A stretch of DNA of 64,000 bases from Pseudomonas sp. UBA1879 (GTDB lineage Bacteria > Pseudomonadota > Gammaproteobacteria > Pseudomonadales > Pseudomonadaceae), in assembly GCF_002338065.1 (NCBI RefSeq), contig NZ_DDHJ01000006.1, forward strand, positions 1-64,000, written 5' to 3'. This document shows, piece after piece, positions 18,575-27,374 of the stretch. The position numbers and the translations under genes are program-made. Position 1 is the first letter of the stretch. Each line of letters begins with the position of its first letter. Under the pieces are notes generated by a model. The model did no database searches. It was given only the letters and a program-made list of their open reading frames with translations, and was not told the DNA's origin.

Positions 18575-19960
18575 TCACATCAACGCCGACAACCTAACGT
18601 CCGCCGCCAGCACCCTGTGCAATTCGCCATTCGCGGCGAAGATCGGCACCGACACGGTGATGCAGAACGCGTCCGTGGCCGACGAGCGATACACCGGCGT
18701 GATATGGCTGGTCAGTTGCGCCGCTACCTCCTTGAACCAGGGCCTTTGCGCCCAATGACGACCCTTGCAGCTCGGTGCCTGGCTGTCAGTATCGAGCCCG
18801 ATGTTTTCGCTGATCTGCGTGCCGTTGCGGTCCACCATGTAAAACAACTCGAAACGCGCATCGCGCCGTAACGTGTCGAGCATGAAGCGCTCGGCTGTCT
18901 GCACGTCCCCCAGCATCGCCGCCTCACTCCCCAGACTCTCCACGCTCGCCTGAATCGCCTTGTGCATCTGCAGCCGAAAACCGCCCAGCCCGTTCAGCAG
19001 ATGATCGCCGCTGTTGCGTACTGCATCACTGTGGGTCAAGACCTGCCCAGCGTTGCCGAGCAATTCCGACGCCACTCCGGCAATGTTCTGCACGTCGCGG
19101 TTGATCGCATGCACCGCGATGCCGATGTGCTCGGTGCCCGACGCGATGTGCCCCACCCGTTGATCGAGCTGGTCCATGGCGGACTGGGTACTGAGCAAAT
19201 CCTCGCCCATACGGGTCATGCCCTCGCGGCCCTCGGCGACTGCGGCGTGCATGATCCGGCCCGCGGCACCCAGCTGGTCCATGTCGGCCCGAAAGCGCTC
19301 GATGATTTGACTCACCCGGGCCGTCGACTCGGTGGTGTGTCCGGCCAGCCGCCGAACCTCGTCCGCGACCACGGCGAACCCGCGACCATGCTCCCCGGCG
19401 CGGGCCGCTTCGATGGCTGCATTGAGCGCTAGCAAATTGGTCTGCTGGGAGATGCTGGCTATCACCCCAAGGACCTGACTCACTTCTTCGAGCTGGCCAA
19501 ACAGCTGACCGATCACCGCTTCCAGCTTCTGCTCACTGGAACCGATGGCCTCGACCTGGCCCAGCACCTGCTCGCCGGTCTGCTGGCACTGGCGCAGCGT
19601 AAGGGTGACCTCGCTGGACAGCCTGGCCACCTGCGCGGCGCCTGGCACCAGCTCGGTGTCCAGGGATGTGCTGACCTGCTCACTGGCGCTGGCGATCAGC
19701 TCCGAGGCCTGGGCCAGCATCTGTCCGCTCTGTTCGGTGGCGCGGGCAATGCGCGCCAACTCCGGGGCATGGGCGGCAATGTCCACGGACGCGGCCAGGC
19801 TCTCGGCCAGACGCTGATGCAGGGCCTGGCTGAAGCCATTCAGACGCGTATTGAACGGCGAAGGACCGGACAGCTGCACCGTCAGGTCCAGGTCATCGAA
19901 CAACAGGTCAAGGGCGTCATCGTCATGAGCCCGGCGTTTGTTGGCGCGCAGTGAAAACAT
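18575..19960 (-). CDS. Soluble methyl-accepting chemotaxis protein with C-terminal Cache-like sensor
   Basis: The product is 461 residues with no signal peptide or membrane helix. Residues 60-330 are helical and contain the MCP signalling hairpin; ISQQTNLLALNAAIEAARAG and GRGFAVVADEVRRLA near 175-205 are the conserved tip that binds CheA/CheW. Residues 360-461 look like one Cache/PDC module (FYMVDRNGTQISENI, then RPWF and ITPVYRSS, ending VLAADVRLS). GGAGGGAG seven bases upstream of ATG gives a clear start. Cache domains are normally periplasmic, so this cytoplasmic, C-terminal placement suggests sensing of an internal ligand. It is convergent with glgX. Confidence 0.9.
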   Translation of the reverse strand: MFSLRANKRRAHDDDALDLLFDDLDLTVQLSGPSPFNTRLNGFSQALHQRLAESLAASVDIAAHAPELARIARATEQSGQMLAQASELIASASEQVSTSLDTELVPGAAQVARLSSEVTLTLRQCQQTGEQVLGQVEAIGSSEQKLEAVIGQLFGQLEEVSQVLGVIASISQQTNLLALNAAIEAARAGEHGRGFAVVADEVRRLAGHTTESTARVSQIIERFRADMDQLGAAGRIMHAAVAEGREGMTRMGEDLLSTQSAMDQLDQRVGHIASGTEHIGIAVHAINRDVQNIAGVASELLGNAGQVLTHSDAVRNSGDHLLNGLGGFRLQMHKAIQASVESLGSEAAMLGDVQTAERFMLDTLRRDARFELFYMVDRNGTQISENIGLDTDSQAPSCKGRHWAQRPWFKEVAAQLTSHITPVYRSSATDAFCITVSVPIFAANGELHRVLAADVRLSALM

Positions 19961-20118
19961 TCGGCATCTCCCTCCATGTGTGCCGAAAGGCGCTGCAAGC
20001 ACAATGCCATCAGTGCGACAGCGCGGGAGGCCCGGTCCGGCAGCATACAGCCGTTGTCGCATGCACCAGATCGAGCGGTTTACCGCGCGACGCAGCCTTT
20101 TTGGTGCGCACCGGGCAT

Positions 20119-21087
20119 TCAGCGCGCCAACAGCTTCGCGTAGGCAGCGAGGTCGATATTGCCGCCGCTGATGATCACCCCCACCCGCTGGCCCTTCAAT
20201 TGAGCTGCCATTTCTCGCGCGGCCGCAAAGCCCAGACACCCTGTCGGTTCCACGACCATTTTCATGCGCTCGGCGAAGAAGCGCATCGCGTCCACCAACT
20301 GCGCATCGCTGGCGACCAGAATGTCGTCAACGTCGCGCTGGATGATGCTGAAGGTGTACTGGCCCAGGTACTGGGTCTGAGCGCCGTCGGCGATGGTTTT
20401 CGGAGTGTCGATCTTGACGATGCGCCCGCTGCGCAAGGATTGCTGGCCGTCATTGCCCGCCTCCGGCTCGACGCCATAGAGCTTGCACTGCGGGGCCAGG
20501 GCCCGGGTCGACAGCGCGGAACCGCTGAGCAGGCCGCCGCCGCCGAGACACACGAACAGCGCATCCAGAGCACCCACTTCTTCGAACAATTCCTTCGCGG
20601 CCGTGCCCTGCCCCGCCAGAATGTCCGGATGATCGTACGGCGGAATCAGCGTAAATCCCTGTTCCTCGGCCAGGCGCCGGCCAATGGCTTCGCGATCTTC
20701 GGTGTAGCGGTCGTACACCACCACAGTCGCGCCATATTCCCGGGTGGCAGCCACTTTCGCGGCCGGTGCATCGTGGGGCATGACGATGGTCGCGGGAATC
20801 CCCAGCAACCGGGCAGACAGCGCGATGCCTTGGGCGTGGTTACCCGACGAAAACGCGACCACGCCGTGCTTGCGCTGAGTGGCGTCGAACTTCGACAGGG
20901 CATTGAAGGCGCCCCGAAACTTGAACGCCCCCATGCGTTGAAAGTTTTCGCATTTGAAAAACACCTCGGCCCCCCACTCGCGATCCACCGTGCGTGAAGT
21001 CAGAACAGGCGTTTTGTGGGCATGGCCTTCGATACGTTTGGCAGCCGCGATCACGTCGTCATAGGTCGGGAGTACGAGCGTTTCCAT
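20119..21087 (-). CDS. Threonine dehydratase / serine racemase-like PLP enzyme
   Basis: A fold-type II PLP enzyme of 322 residues, lacking the C-terminal ACT regulatory domain of biosynthetic IlvA. Lys56 in FKFRGAFNAL should hold PLP; SSGNHAQ (80-86) binds the substrate carboxylate and GGGGLLSG near 183 the PLP phosphate. The size and motifs fit serine racemase, catabolic threonine dehydratase or threo-3-hydroxyaspartate ammonia-lyase; sequence alone does not decide. Two adjacent ATGs follow a GAGGG; the second has better spacing. Several longer in-frame starts were rejected because they add residues without family match. Confidence 0.88.
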   Translation of the reverse strand: METLVLPTYDDVIAAAKRIEGHAHKTPVLTSRTVDREWGAEVFFKCENFQRMGAFKFRGAFNALSKFDATQRKHGVVAFSSGNHAQGIALSARLLGIPATIVMPHDAPAAKVAATREYGATVVVYDRYTEDREAIGRRLAEEQGFTLIPPYDHPDILAGQGTAAKELFEEVGALDALFVCLGGGGLLSGSALSTRALAPQCKLYGVEPEAGNDGQQSLRSGRIVKIDTPKTIADGAQTQYLGQYTFSIIQRDVDDILVASDAQLVDAMRFFAERMKMVVEPTGCLGFAAAREMAAQLKGQRVGVIISGGNIDLAAYAKLLAR

Positions 21088-21761
21088 CATTACCCTCAGA
21101 GTCATTGGCGAGACCGGGGTCATCGAACGATGCCCGGCTTCGCTTGCCATGGAATACAGACTTGGGAAGGTAAAGGCTGGCATACGTTCGAGGCAACCGT
21201 TGGTGAGTGAATGCTGAAAGCCATCGGAGTCTGCCCCCCGTAGACGCTGACTTTGTAGTCACGAACGGACCTTTGTGTATCGGCACTACAAAAAATGTAG
21301 TCCACGAAAATAATCACTACAAAATGGTTGACGAAGTGTTTCGGCGATTGCATAGTGAGGCCGTCTCCCTGATCGGGAGAGCTGGCAAAAGTACTCCGGG
21401 CCCGTTAGACAAAGCCGTCGAACACCCTCTGGATGTGTGCTGCCCACAAGGCAGATTGATGAAGCTGAACCGGCGTGACCGACCTTTGGGCCAGTGCTGG
21501 CGAAACGTCCTCATGACACTTGTGGCCGACCACGATACGTCGCCAGTGTCCTCATGACGTCCGCTGTTTCTTCCCTTCGGTTCGACGCACTCCGTACAGC
21601 CCCCCATCGACATACCTCCTGCCCGGCAACGGCTCCGGCTCTGTTGTATCGACGGACCTTGTTTGTCAGCGCGTGAAAGGACTGCAGATCGATGGACGAT
21701 CTGCCATTACGTTTGAACTAACCAGATAGATTAACGACAGGCAAAAAAGGGGTATCCCACC
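21088..21761. other. Long gene-poor region with ACTACA repeats
   Basis: This 674-base stretch has no convincing gene. Near 21250-21335 TTTGTAGT, then ACTACA-AAAAA-TGTAGT (21285-21301) and another ACTACAAAA form an AT-rich cluster of inverted and direct repeats. It lies 160-250 bases upstream of the PLP enzyme start and could be an operator. GTCCTCATGAC occurs twice (near 21508 and 21548). The remainder looks like non-coding or decayed sequence. Confidence 0.45.
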
Positions 21762-22091
21762 ATGAATCTGAACAATCAACCCACCATTGATCAATTGGCT
21801 CGACTGTTCGCGGCGCAGAAGGACACCCTCGATAGCCACATTCTCTGGGTCTGTGAAAAAGGTGATGTACACATGGACGGCCTGGGTGCCTGCACCGAGG
21901 AACACGAGTTCGACGAACAACGTCCACACATGCGTGCGCGCTTGAAGATGTACCGCAAAGGCCATGGTTATGTCGGCAAGAAGGCCGCCGCCGACAAGCA
22001 GTTTCTGGGTCAGGTGCTCGATACCCTCAGCAGTGAATGGGGCAGTGCGCAGAAAGAGCCGGGCTTGCGCGTCATTGACAAGCTTTGCTGA
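21762..22091 (+). CDS. Hypothetical protein, 109 residues
   Basis: I do not recognise this family by function. The product is a soluble, mixed-charge protein with no signal peptide or membrane helix. LFAAQKDTLDSHILWV and HMRARLKMYRKGHGYVGKK suggest an alpha/beta or helical domain, and the C-terminal third (DKQFLGQVLDTLSSEWG) looks helical. A GGGG element lies ten bases before the ATG, codon use is normal for the genome, and a strong terminator follows at once. These facts support a genuine single-gene unit, probably a conserved Pseudomonas protein. Confidence 0.78.
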   Translation: MNLNNQPTIDQLARLFAAQKDTLDSHILWVCEKGDVHMDGLGACTEEHEFDEQRPHMRARLKMYRKGHGYVGKKAAADKQFLGQVLDTLSSEWGSAQKEPGLRVIDKLC

Positions 22092-22101
22092 ACCTTGCCA
22101 C

Positions 22102-22144
22102 GCCGCTGGCCATCCGTTTGTACGGGTGGCCGGCGGCGTTTTTG
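22102..22144 (+). terminator. Rho-independent terminator
   Basis: A 16-bp GC-rich stem (22102-22117 with 22124-22139, two G-U pairs in RNA) closes a TTTGTA loop and is followed by TTTTT. It ends the 109-residue protein gene and faces the convergent GNAT gene. Confidence 0.9.
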
Positions 22145-22151
22145 CACACGT

Positions 22152-22724
22152 TTACGAACGCCTCGGATTGACCAGCGCAGTCAGCACATGATCCGCCCAC
22201 TCGCCGTTGATTTTCAGGTAGGCCCGAGCGAAGCCTTCCTTCTCAAATCCAAGTGCTTCCAGCACGCGACCGCTGCGCTCGTTTTCCGGCTTGTAGTTCG
22301 CCATGATCCGGTGCAATTGCAAATCGTCGAAAACATGGGCGATCCCCCTGCGCAGCGCTTCGGTCATCAGGCCCTTGCCCTGCGCGGTCTTGGCCAGCGA
22401 GTACCCCAAATGACACGCTTGAAACGCGCCCAGCACGATGTTGCTGAAATTGCACTCGCCGACCATGTCTCCGCTGGCACGATCCAGCATCAACAGGTGC
22501 AGGCACCGTCCGGCCAGACGTTCACGCTCCACGTGTGCGATGCGCATCAGGATGTTGTCGATGTCGAAGAAACCGGCGGGACGCGTGGGTTGCCACGGTT
22601 GCAAATGCTTGTGGTTGGTCAGGTTGTAGGCCCGGATCTGCGCCGCATCGCCAGCGAGCGCCGGACGCAGGATCAAGTGCTCGGTGACCAGCCGGATCAA
22701 CTGCGGCTCAGCGATGATCTCCAT
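22152..22724 (-). CDS. RimJ/RimL-type GNAT acetyltransferase
   Basis: The product is 190 residues. The LVTEHLILRPAL opening is the usual start of RimJ/RimL-like acetyltransferases. LGYSLAKTAQGKGLMTEAL near 107-125 contains the acetyl-CoA Q-G-x-G pattern, and HRIMANYKPENERSGRVLEALGF near 143-166 is the C-terminal motif with the catalytic-region Asn/Ser. The start ATG overlaps the stop of the upstream lysE-type gene by one base (TGATG), so the two are probably co-translated. The target (ribosomal protein, other N-terminus or small amine) is unknown. Confidence 0.86.
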   Translation of the reverse strand: MEIIAEPQLIRLVTEHLILRPALAGDAAQIRAYNLTNHKHLQPWQPTRPAGFFDIDNILMRIAHVERERLAGRCLHLLMLDRASGDMVGECNFSNIVLGAFQACHLGYSLAKTAQGKGLMTEALRRGIAHVFDDLQLHRIMANYKPENERSGRVLEALGFEKEGFARAYLKINGEWADHVLTALVNPRRS

Positions 22725-23356
22725 CAATCGCGTCCGACGAGCGCCAGTCGGCAAGCCAGGCCGAGAAAGACAGTGCCGAGGATCTTCTGCATCCAGCGCG
22801 CGGCCCGCTCACTGCTGCCGACCCGTTGACCGAGACGACTCGCCATGACTATCACTGCGCCATTGGCGATGACGCCCACAGCGTTCAACACCGTTGCCAA
22901 CAGCAACATCTGCACGACAATAGACCCTGCGTCGGGATCGATAAACTGTGGGAACAGCGCGAGCACGAACAGCGCCATTTTGGGATTGAGCACGTTGGTC
23001 AGCAGGCCCTGGCGGAAAATCTGCGCCCGCGAATAGCGGGGCAGCAACGCATTGGCCGACAGCGCGGTGCCGGTCGAGCGGAAGGTCTTGAACGCCAGAT
23101 ACAGCAGATACGCCGCACCGATGAAGCGCACTACGTCATAGGCCACCGGCACCGTGACGAACAGTTGGGACAAGCCCAAAGCGGCCGCCAGCGCGTGGCA
23201 ATAGGTGCCGAGCTGGATGCCTGCGAGGGAAGCAAAACCCGCCGCCCTGCCCCGGCTGGCGCTGCGTGAGGCGATGAGCAGCATGTCGGGACCTGGGGTG
23301 AGTGCCAGCGCGAGGCAGGCCCCCGAGAACAACGCGAGGGTGGAGAAGGCGAGCAT
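22724..23356 (-). CDS. LysE/RhtB family amino-acid exporter
   Basis: The product is 210 residues with about six membrane helices. The conserved N-terminal LALTPGPDMLLIASRS motif and NPKMALFVLALFPQF near 130 place it in the LysE/RhtB family, which exports amino acids such as lysine, threonine or homoserine. AAAGGGACG precedes the chosen ATG; an earlier ATG would add nine polar residues. It is coupled to a GNAT gene, a pairing that might modify and export the same compound, but this is inference. Confidence 0.88.
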   Translation of the reverse strand: MLAFSTLALFSGACLALALTPGPDMLLIASRSASRGRAAGFASLAGIQLGTYCHALAAALGLSQLFVTVPVAYDVVRFIGAAYLLYLAFKTFRSTGTALSANALLPRYSRAQIFRQGLLTNVLNPKMALFVLALFPQFIDPDAGSIVVQMLLLATVLNAVGVIANGAVIVMASRLGQRVGSSERAARWMQKILGTVFLGLACRLALVGRD

Positions 23357-23448
23357 GGGACGTCCCTTTCGTGGCTGGCACAAGTGGCGTCAGTTTACGG
23401 GGCTGGCGAGCCTTTGACGAGCAGCCTGCCTGGGCCTGATTCGACGAA

Positions 23449-24234
23449 TCAGAACGCCAGCTTGTAGCCGATGGCAACCAGCATCAGCGCCAGACATGGC
23501 CGCAGCACAGCATCGGGCACACGGCCGGTCAACTGACTGCCGAGGTAGATCCCCGGCAACGATCCCATCAACAAAAATCCCAGCATGGCCCAGTTCATAT
23601 TGCCCATGCTGGCGTGGCCAAGGCCGGCGATTAGCGTCAGCGGCACGGCGTGGGCAATCTCGGTGCCGACCAGGCGCCGCGTGGGCAGAAACGGATAAAG
23701 AATGAACAGCGCCACCGTGCCCAAGGCACCCGCGCCGATCGACGTCAGCGCCACCATGACGCCGAGAATCAGGCCGGTGAGCACCGTCAGGCTGTTCAGG
23801 CTTCGCTGGCTGAGCCGGTAGTGATCCCCGGCGTGGCGCTGGGCAAACGCCAACAGACGCTGCTTGAAGAAAATCGCCAGCGCCGTGAGCAACAGCACGA
23901 CGCCCAGCCCTTGTTTGATCACTGCGTTCATTGACTCGGGCGCCGTGTGCAGGCTGCTCAGGAACCACAGCGTCAGCACAGCGGCAGGCACGCTGCCCAG
24001 CGTCAGCCAGCCGGTGACGCCCCAATCGATGTTGTCGTTCTTTCGGTGTACCAGCACACCACCGCTTTTGGTGATCGCCGCGTACAGCAGATCGGTGCCG
24101 ACGGCGGTAGCGGGATTGATGCCGAACCACAGCAGGATCGGGGTCATCAACGAGCCGCCGCCGACCCCGGTCATGCCAACAATGAACCCCACGACGAGGC
24201 CAGCCACGACGAAACCTGTATTACCGAAATCCAT
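23449..24234 (-). CDS. TauE/SafE-family membrane transporter (sulfite exporter-like)
   Basis: The product is 261 residues with about eight membrane helices in two repeats. The family signature GFIVGMTGVGGGSLMTPILL near 15-34 and its second-half counterpart GVMVALTSIGAGALGTVALF near 154-173 are clear. Members export sulfite, sulfoacetate or other organosulfonates; the substrate cannot be told here. The start M before DFGNTG was chosen because upstream codons lack family match; the RBS (GGGCAGAG) is modest. It is in the same direction as the LysE/GNAT pair, 92 bases upstream of it. Confidence 0.87.
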   Translation of the reverse strand: MDFGNTGFVVAGLVVGFIVGMTGVGGGSLMTPILLWFGINPATAVGTDLLYAAITKSGGVLVHRKNDNIDWGVTGWLTLGSVPAAVLTLWFLSSLHTAPESMNAVIKQGLGVVLLLTALAIFFKQRLLAFAQRHAGDHYRLSQRSLNSLTVLTGLILGVMVALTSIGAGALGTVALFILYPFLPTRRLVGTEIAHAVPLTLIAGLGHASMGNMNWAMLGFLLMGSLPGIYLGSQLTGRVPDAVLRPCLALMLVAIGYKLAF

Positions 24235-24698
24235 TGCTCTGCCCGACACGCCACTAAAACTGGCGCGCAGGATAACGATTTTTTGCTTAAGGACCTTTGT
24301 TTTTCTTATATAGCGGGTAGACCGAAAGGATCTAGGGTTATAACCAAATCTGTCCATCTGATCGTGCATCAAACGACGAACCTGCCTCGCCAGGTCGGTC
24401 TTTCGCGAATGAATTGGCTCCCACGGAGGTCCGGTGTCGTCATAAATATCAGGCATGACTCGCGTCTGCAGAAATTCGGTATCGCCGCAAACGTACCGCC
24501 CGACGCAGTTTCAACTGTGCAAGCGAATTCATTCGCGAAGGCGTTTCAGGCGACATCCGGCGAAGATCAATTGAACAGCGAGGCCATACAGGAAATCGAT
24601 GACGCATCGGATTGGAACAACGGCTTCATTTTCCTCCCGAATGAATCGGCGCAGCGCTAAAAAACGAACCGCGAGTCACGTTCCAAACCCGTCGCCCC
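24235..24698. other. Intergenic region with a family C REP doublet
   Basis: The first 100 bases form the presumptive promoter of the TauE gene. A REP pair with GCGAATGAATT and GCGAATTCATTCGCG arms lies at about 24402-24541. The rest has no credible gene. Confidence 0.5.
24402..24541. repeat. REP doublet, family C (imperfect)
   Basis: TTCGCGAATGAATTGGCTCC at 24402-24421 faces GCGAATTCATTCGCGAAGG at 24522-24540, an inverted pair about 140 bp long. The left arm fuses the family C core with a GGCTCCCAC piece of family B. The same family C pair occurs near 47.1 and 48.2 kb. Confidence 0.7.
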
Positions 24699-25202
24699 TC
24701 ACGGCTCCCCCTCCCAATAATCCAGCGTGGCCTCCGGCCGCTGCACCGCCTTGAATGCCCGGGCCCCATTGATCGTGACCATCGCCTGGTACTTTCCGGA
24801 GTCGGGGTACTCACAAACTTCCGGCGTTTCGCGGGTGCTGATGGACAAATATTTAAGCGGTGCATCGGAAGTGTTGATGATCTGATGGGGGTATTCCGGG
24901 CCTGGGGGAATGAAAATCACGTCGCCGGTCTTGATCGGCAGCATTTCGCCTGCGACGCGGAGGCTGCCCTGCCCTTCGATGATCACGAACATCTCTTCCT
25001 GGGCGTAGTGGAAATGGTATGGGCAGGAGCGTTTACCAGGGGCGACGATGTCCACCGAGGCGCCGAGCTTGTGTGCAGCGGTGCCCGTGCCGAGTCTGGC
25101 GGCCTGGCTCTCGTACAGAGGGTCGCGACGTTCAGCTTCCAGCGGCACTTCGTTGAAATTGCGGATCAGGCGGGATGCCAGATCGAGCTCACTGTTGGTC
25201 AT
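24699..25202 (-). CDS. Cupin-domain protein
   Basis: The product is 167 residues with one cupin barrel. Motif 1 gives His63, His65 and Glu69 or 70 (PYHFHYAQEE), motif 2 GDVIFIPPGPEYPHQI gives His106, so a divalent metal site is intact. N-terminal 40 residues are outside the barrel. Such proteins may be sugar or amino-acid dioxygenases, isomerases or ligand binders; the function is not determined. It is alone, between REP-containing gaps, and not clearly in an operon. Confidence 0.82.
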   Translation of the reverse strand: MTNSELDLASRLIRNFNEVPLEAERRDPLYESQAARLGTGTAAHKLGASVDIVAPGKRSCPYHFHYAQEEMFVIIEGQGSLRVAGEMLPIKTGDVIFIPPGPEYPHQIINTSDAPLKYLSISTRETPEVCEYPDSGKYQAMVTINGARAFKAVQRPEATLDYWEGEP

Positions 25203-25225
25203 GATTTTTCCTGTGATCCCGACAA

Positions 25226-25366
25226 CTGCAGGAGCGCGGCTTGTCCCGCGAGCGGCTGCGCAGCAGTCGTCAATTCAGTGAATACGGCGGTTCAGACAGA
25301 CCACATGCTTTGGTTTTTCGACGATTGCGTCGTTGATCGTGGAACAAGCCACGCGCCTGCACCGTA
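25226..25366. repeat. Degenerate REP doublet between cupin and tam genes
   Basis: GCAGGAGCGCGGCTTGTCCC near 25229 and GGAACAAGCCACGCGCCTGC near 25342 are inverted, partly degraded copies, resembling REP units described in other pseudomonads. The central 70 bases are not repeated elsewhere in the window. Confidence 0.55.
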
Positions 25367-25374
25367 GTGCGCAT

Positions 25375-26139
25375 CTAGCGGGTCGCAACCACAAACAGGC
25401 GTGGAAACGGCAGCAACACCGAGCCGTCAGCGAGGGCCGGGTAGGCCTGCGAAATGGCCTTCAGGTAGGCCTCGAGAAAGGCTTTTTGCTCGCCCTCATC
25501 GAGTTTTTGCAAATACGGCCGCAGCGCCGAGCCCTTGAACCATTCGACCACAGCTTCGTGCCCTCCGGCCAACGGGTGATGGTAGGTGGTACGCCAGACA
25601 TCGACCTCGGCAGCGTGGGGGCGCAGCAGTTCGAAGTAATAAGCCGCCGGGTGGCGATCAGGGTGTTTGACCGAGGCGATCTTGTCGGCCCACGGGCCGG
25701 TTGCCGCAATTTCGCGAGCCAGCCGGTGAGCGGGTTCTTCAAGGTTGTCCGGCGTCTGGACGGCGAGGCTGCCACCCGGCGTGAGCAGGCTGACGAGGCG
25801 CGGGTACAGCTCTGCGTGATTGGGCACCCATTGCAACGACGCGTTGGCCAGAATCACATCGTAGGATTTGGCCGGTTTCCAGACGCCGATGTCGGCCAGT
25901 TCGAACGAAACACCAGGCAGACGCTGACGGGCATCACCGAGCATGTCGTCGGAGCTGTCGAGACCGGTGATGAGCGCATCGGGAAAACGCTCGGCCAGCA
26001 CTTGCGTGGAGTTGCCAGGACCACAGCCCAGGTCGATCGCTGTCTTGACCTCTTGCGTGGGGATCGCGGCAACCAGGTCACGGACCGGGCGGGTGCGTTG
26101 CTGCTCGAACATCGAATACTGCTTGGCTGACCAACTCAT
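25375..26139 (-). CDS. tam: Trans-aconitate 2-methyltransferase
   Basis: Methylates trans-aconitate with S-adenosylmethionine, removing an inhibitor of aconitase. The product is 254 residues, the family norm. MSWSAKQYSMFEQQRTRPVRDL at the start is diagnostic of Tam, DLGCGPGNSTQVL near 37 is the SAM-binding motif I, and NASLQWVPNHAELYPRL near 98 is also typical. AAGGAA eight bases upstream fixes the ATG, and the longer frame adds 21 residues without match. It is monocistronic. Confidence 0.92.
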   Translation of the reverse strand: MSWSAKQYSMFEQQRTRPVRDLVAAIPTQEVKTAIDLGCGPGNSTQVLAERFPDALITGLDSSDDMLGDARQRLPGVSFELADIGVWKPAKSYDVILANASLQWVPNHAELYPRLVSLLTPGGSLAVQTPDNLEEPAHRLAREIAATGPWADKIASVKHPDRHPAAYYFELLRPHAAEVDVWRTTYHHPLAGGHEAVVEWFKGSALRPYLQKLDEGEQKAFLEAYLKAISQAYPALADGSVLLPFPRLFVVATR

Positions 26140-26291
26140 CAGGCATTCCTTCTGTGTGAAAGACATGCCGTGGAGGGTAAGGCCTGTTCGACGTGAGCAC
26201 AATGAAGAGAGCCGGCGGCTGCGTGGCTTGCCGCTGCCCGTTTTTGCCGGCCGCCAGCGCGTTCACGTCTCCGTATTCGGGCGTTTTGCGG

Positions 26292-27374
26292 TCAGCGGAC
26301 GACGCGCCGCGTCAATTGGCCCCCTGGAATCGCATAGGAAACGTACAGCCCGGCATCGACCTGCGCCCTGGACGCCTGCGCCAGACCCCGTACTTTATGT
26401 GAGGCATTCAACAGCTGTTCACGACTCAAGTGGCCACATTCCACCGCATCGACGATGGCCTGGGCGATATCGTCCAGCCCTGATGCACTGGAGACCAGCA
26501 GCAGATGCGCGCCGGCTTGCAAGGCCGAGACAGCGGTGTCGGCGATGCTGTTGTCACGCAGGATCGACACGGCGTCGAGGTCGTCGGAAATGATCAAACC
26601 GTCGAAGCCCAGGGTCTCGTTCAGCAACCCGATGATGGCGCGGGATGTACTCGCCGCCTGCAGGGGGTCGAGCGCAGGAAACACCGCCGGGCCCGGCATG
26701 ATGGCTTTGACACCTGCCGCGATGACTTGACGAAAAACGTCCATACCTTCCTTCAGCGACGCGACCGTACCCGGCACTGTGGCTCTCGCGACGGCAGGAT
26801 CCTGCTCGGTCTCGTAGTGACCGGGGAAATGTTTGGCGGTGGCAATCACACCCGCTCGCTGCACACCTCGGATGAATGCGCAGGCGATACGCGAGACCTG
26901 CGCAGGGTCCGGCCCCAGATGACGGTTATGCAGCCACGGGTTGCGGCCGGTCACCACATCGACGATGGGCGCCAGGAACAGATTCACGCCCATGGCCCGT
27001 GCAGCGCTGGCCATTTCGTAACTGCGCGCTTCGATGTCCAGGCTGCTCAGGGTTTTGAGTTCGTCCGCCGATGGCATGCCGGGGACCAGCTGATGCAGAC
27101 GCTGGATGCCGCCCAGCTCTTGATCCACCGCCACTAACACAGGCGCACCCGCGCATTCGGTAGCGTGTTCCACGATCTGGGCGAAATGCGCGGAGGCTTC
27201 GGAGCGACGGCGCTCGAAGGTCATCTTGCGTGACAGGTATTCATCGCGGGTTTCGCCCAGCAGGATTGAAACTCCCCCCTGGTTCAAATGACGGCGGACC
27301 GCCTCGTCGAGGTGCAGTCCGGAGAACGCTGGCATCAGGACGGAATGGGCTGCGCATTGCAGTTCGGTAGACAT
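26292..27374 (-). CDS. Family 3 glycoside hydrolase, NagZ-like but without the DSH dyad
   Basis: The product is 360 residues, one GH3 barrel, no signal peptide, so cytoplasmic. VAVDQELGGIQRL (81-93) corresponds to the VDxEGGxVxR motif, KHFPGH (181-186) is intact, and IISDDLDAVS (261-270) holds the presumed nucleophile Asp264. In NagZ the loop after KHFPGH carries an Asp-Ser-His that supplies the acid/base His; here it reads YETEQDPAVAR with no His. Activity may therefore differ from NagZ, or use another acid/base. A palindrome and TTTTGCTC repeats lie upstream. It appears single-gene. Confidence 0.82.
   Translation of the reverse strand: MSTELQCAAHSVLMPAFSGLHLDEAVRRHLNQGGVSILLGETRDEYLSRKMTFERRRSEASAHFAQIVEHATECAGAPVLVAVDQELGGIQRLHQLVPGMPSADELKTLSSLDIEARSYEMASAARAMGVNLFLAPIVDVVTGRNPWLHNRHLGPDPAQVSRIACAFIRGVQRAGVIATAKHFPGHYETEQDPAVARATVPGTVASLKEGMDVFRQVIAAGVKAIMPGPAVFPALDPLQAASTSRAIIGLLNETLGFDGLIISDDLDAVSILRDNSIADTAVSALQAGAHLLLVSSASGLDDIAQAIVDAVECGHLSREQLLNASHKVRGLAQASRAQVDAGLYVSYAIPGGQLTRRVVR

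Noticed and set aside
21207..21613. Two opposed frames (about 100-116 residues) in the 21.1-21.7 kb gap
   Set aside because: Neither has an RBS or coherent codon bias, and they overlap each other.
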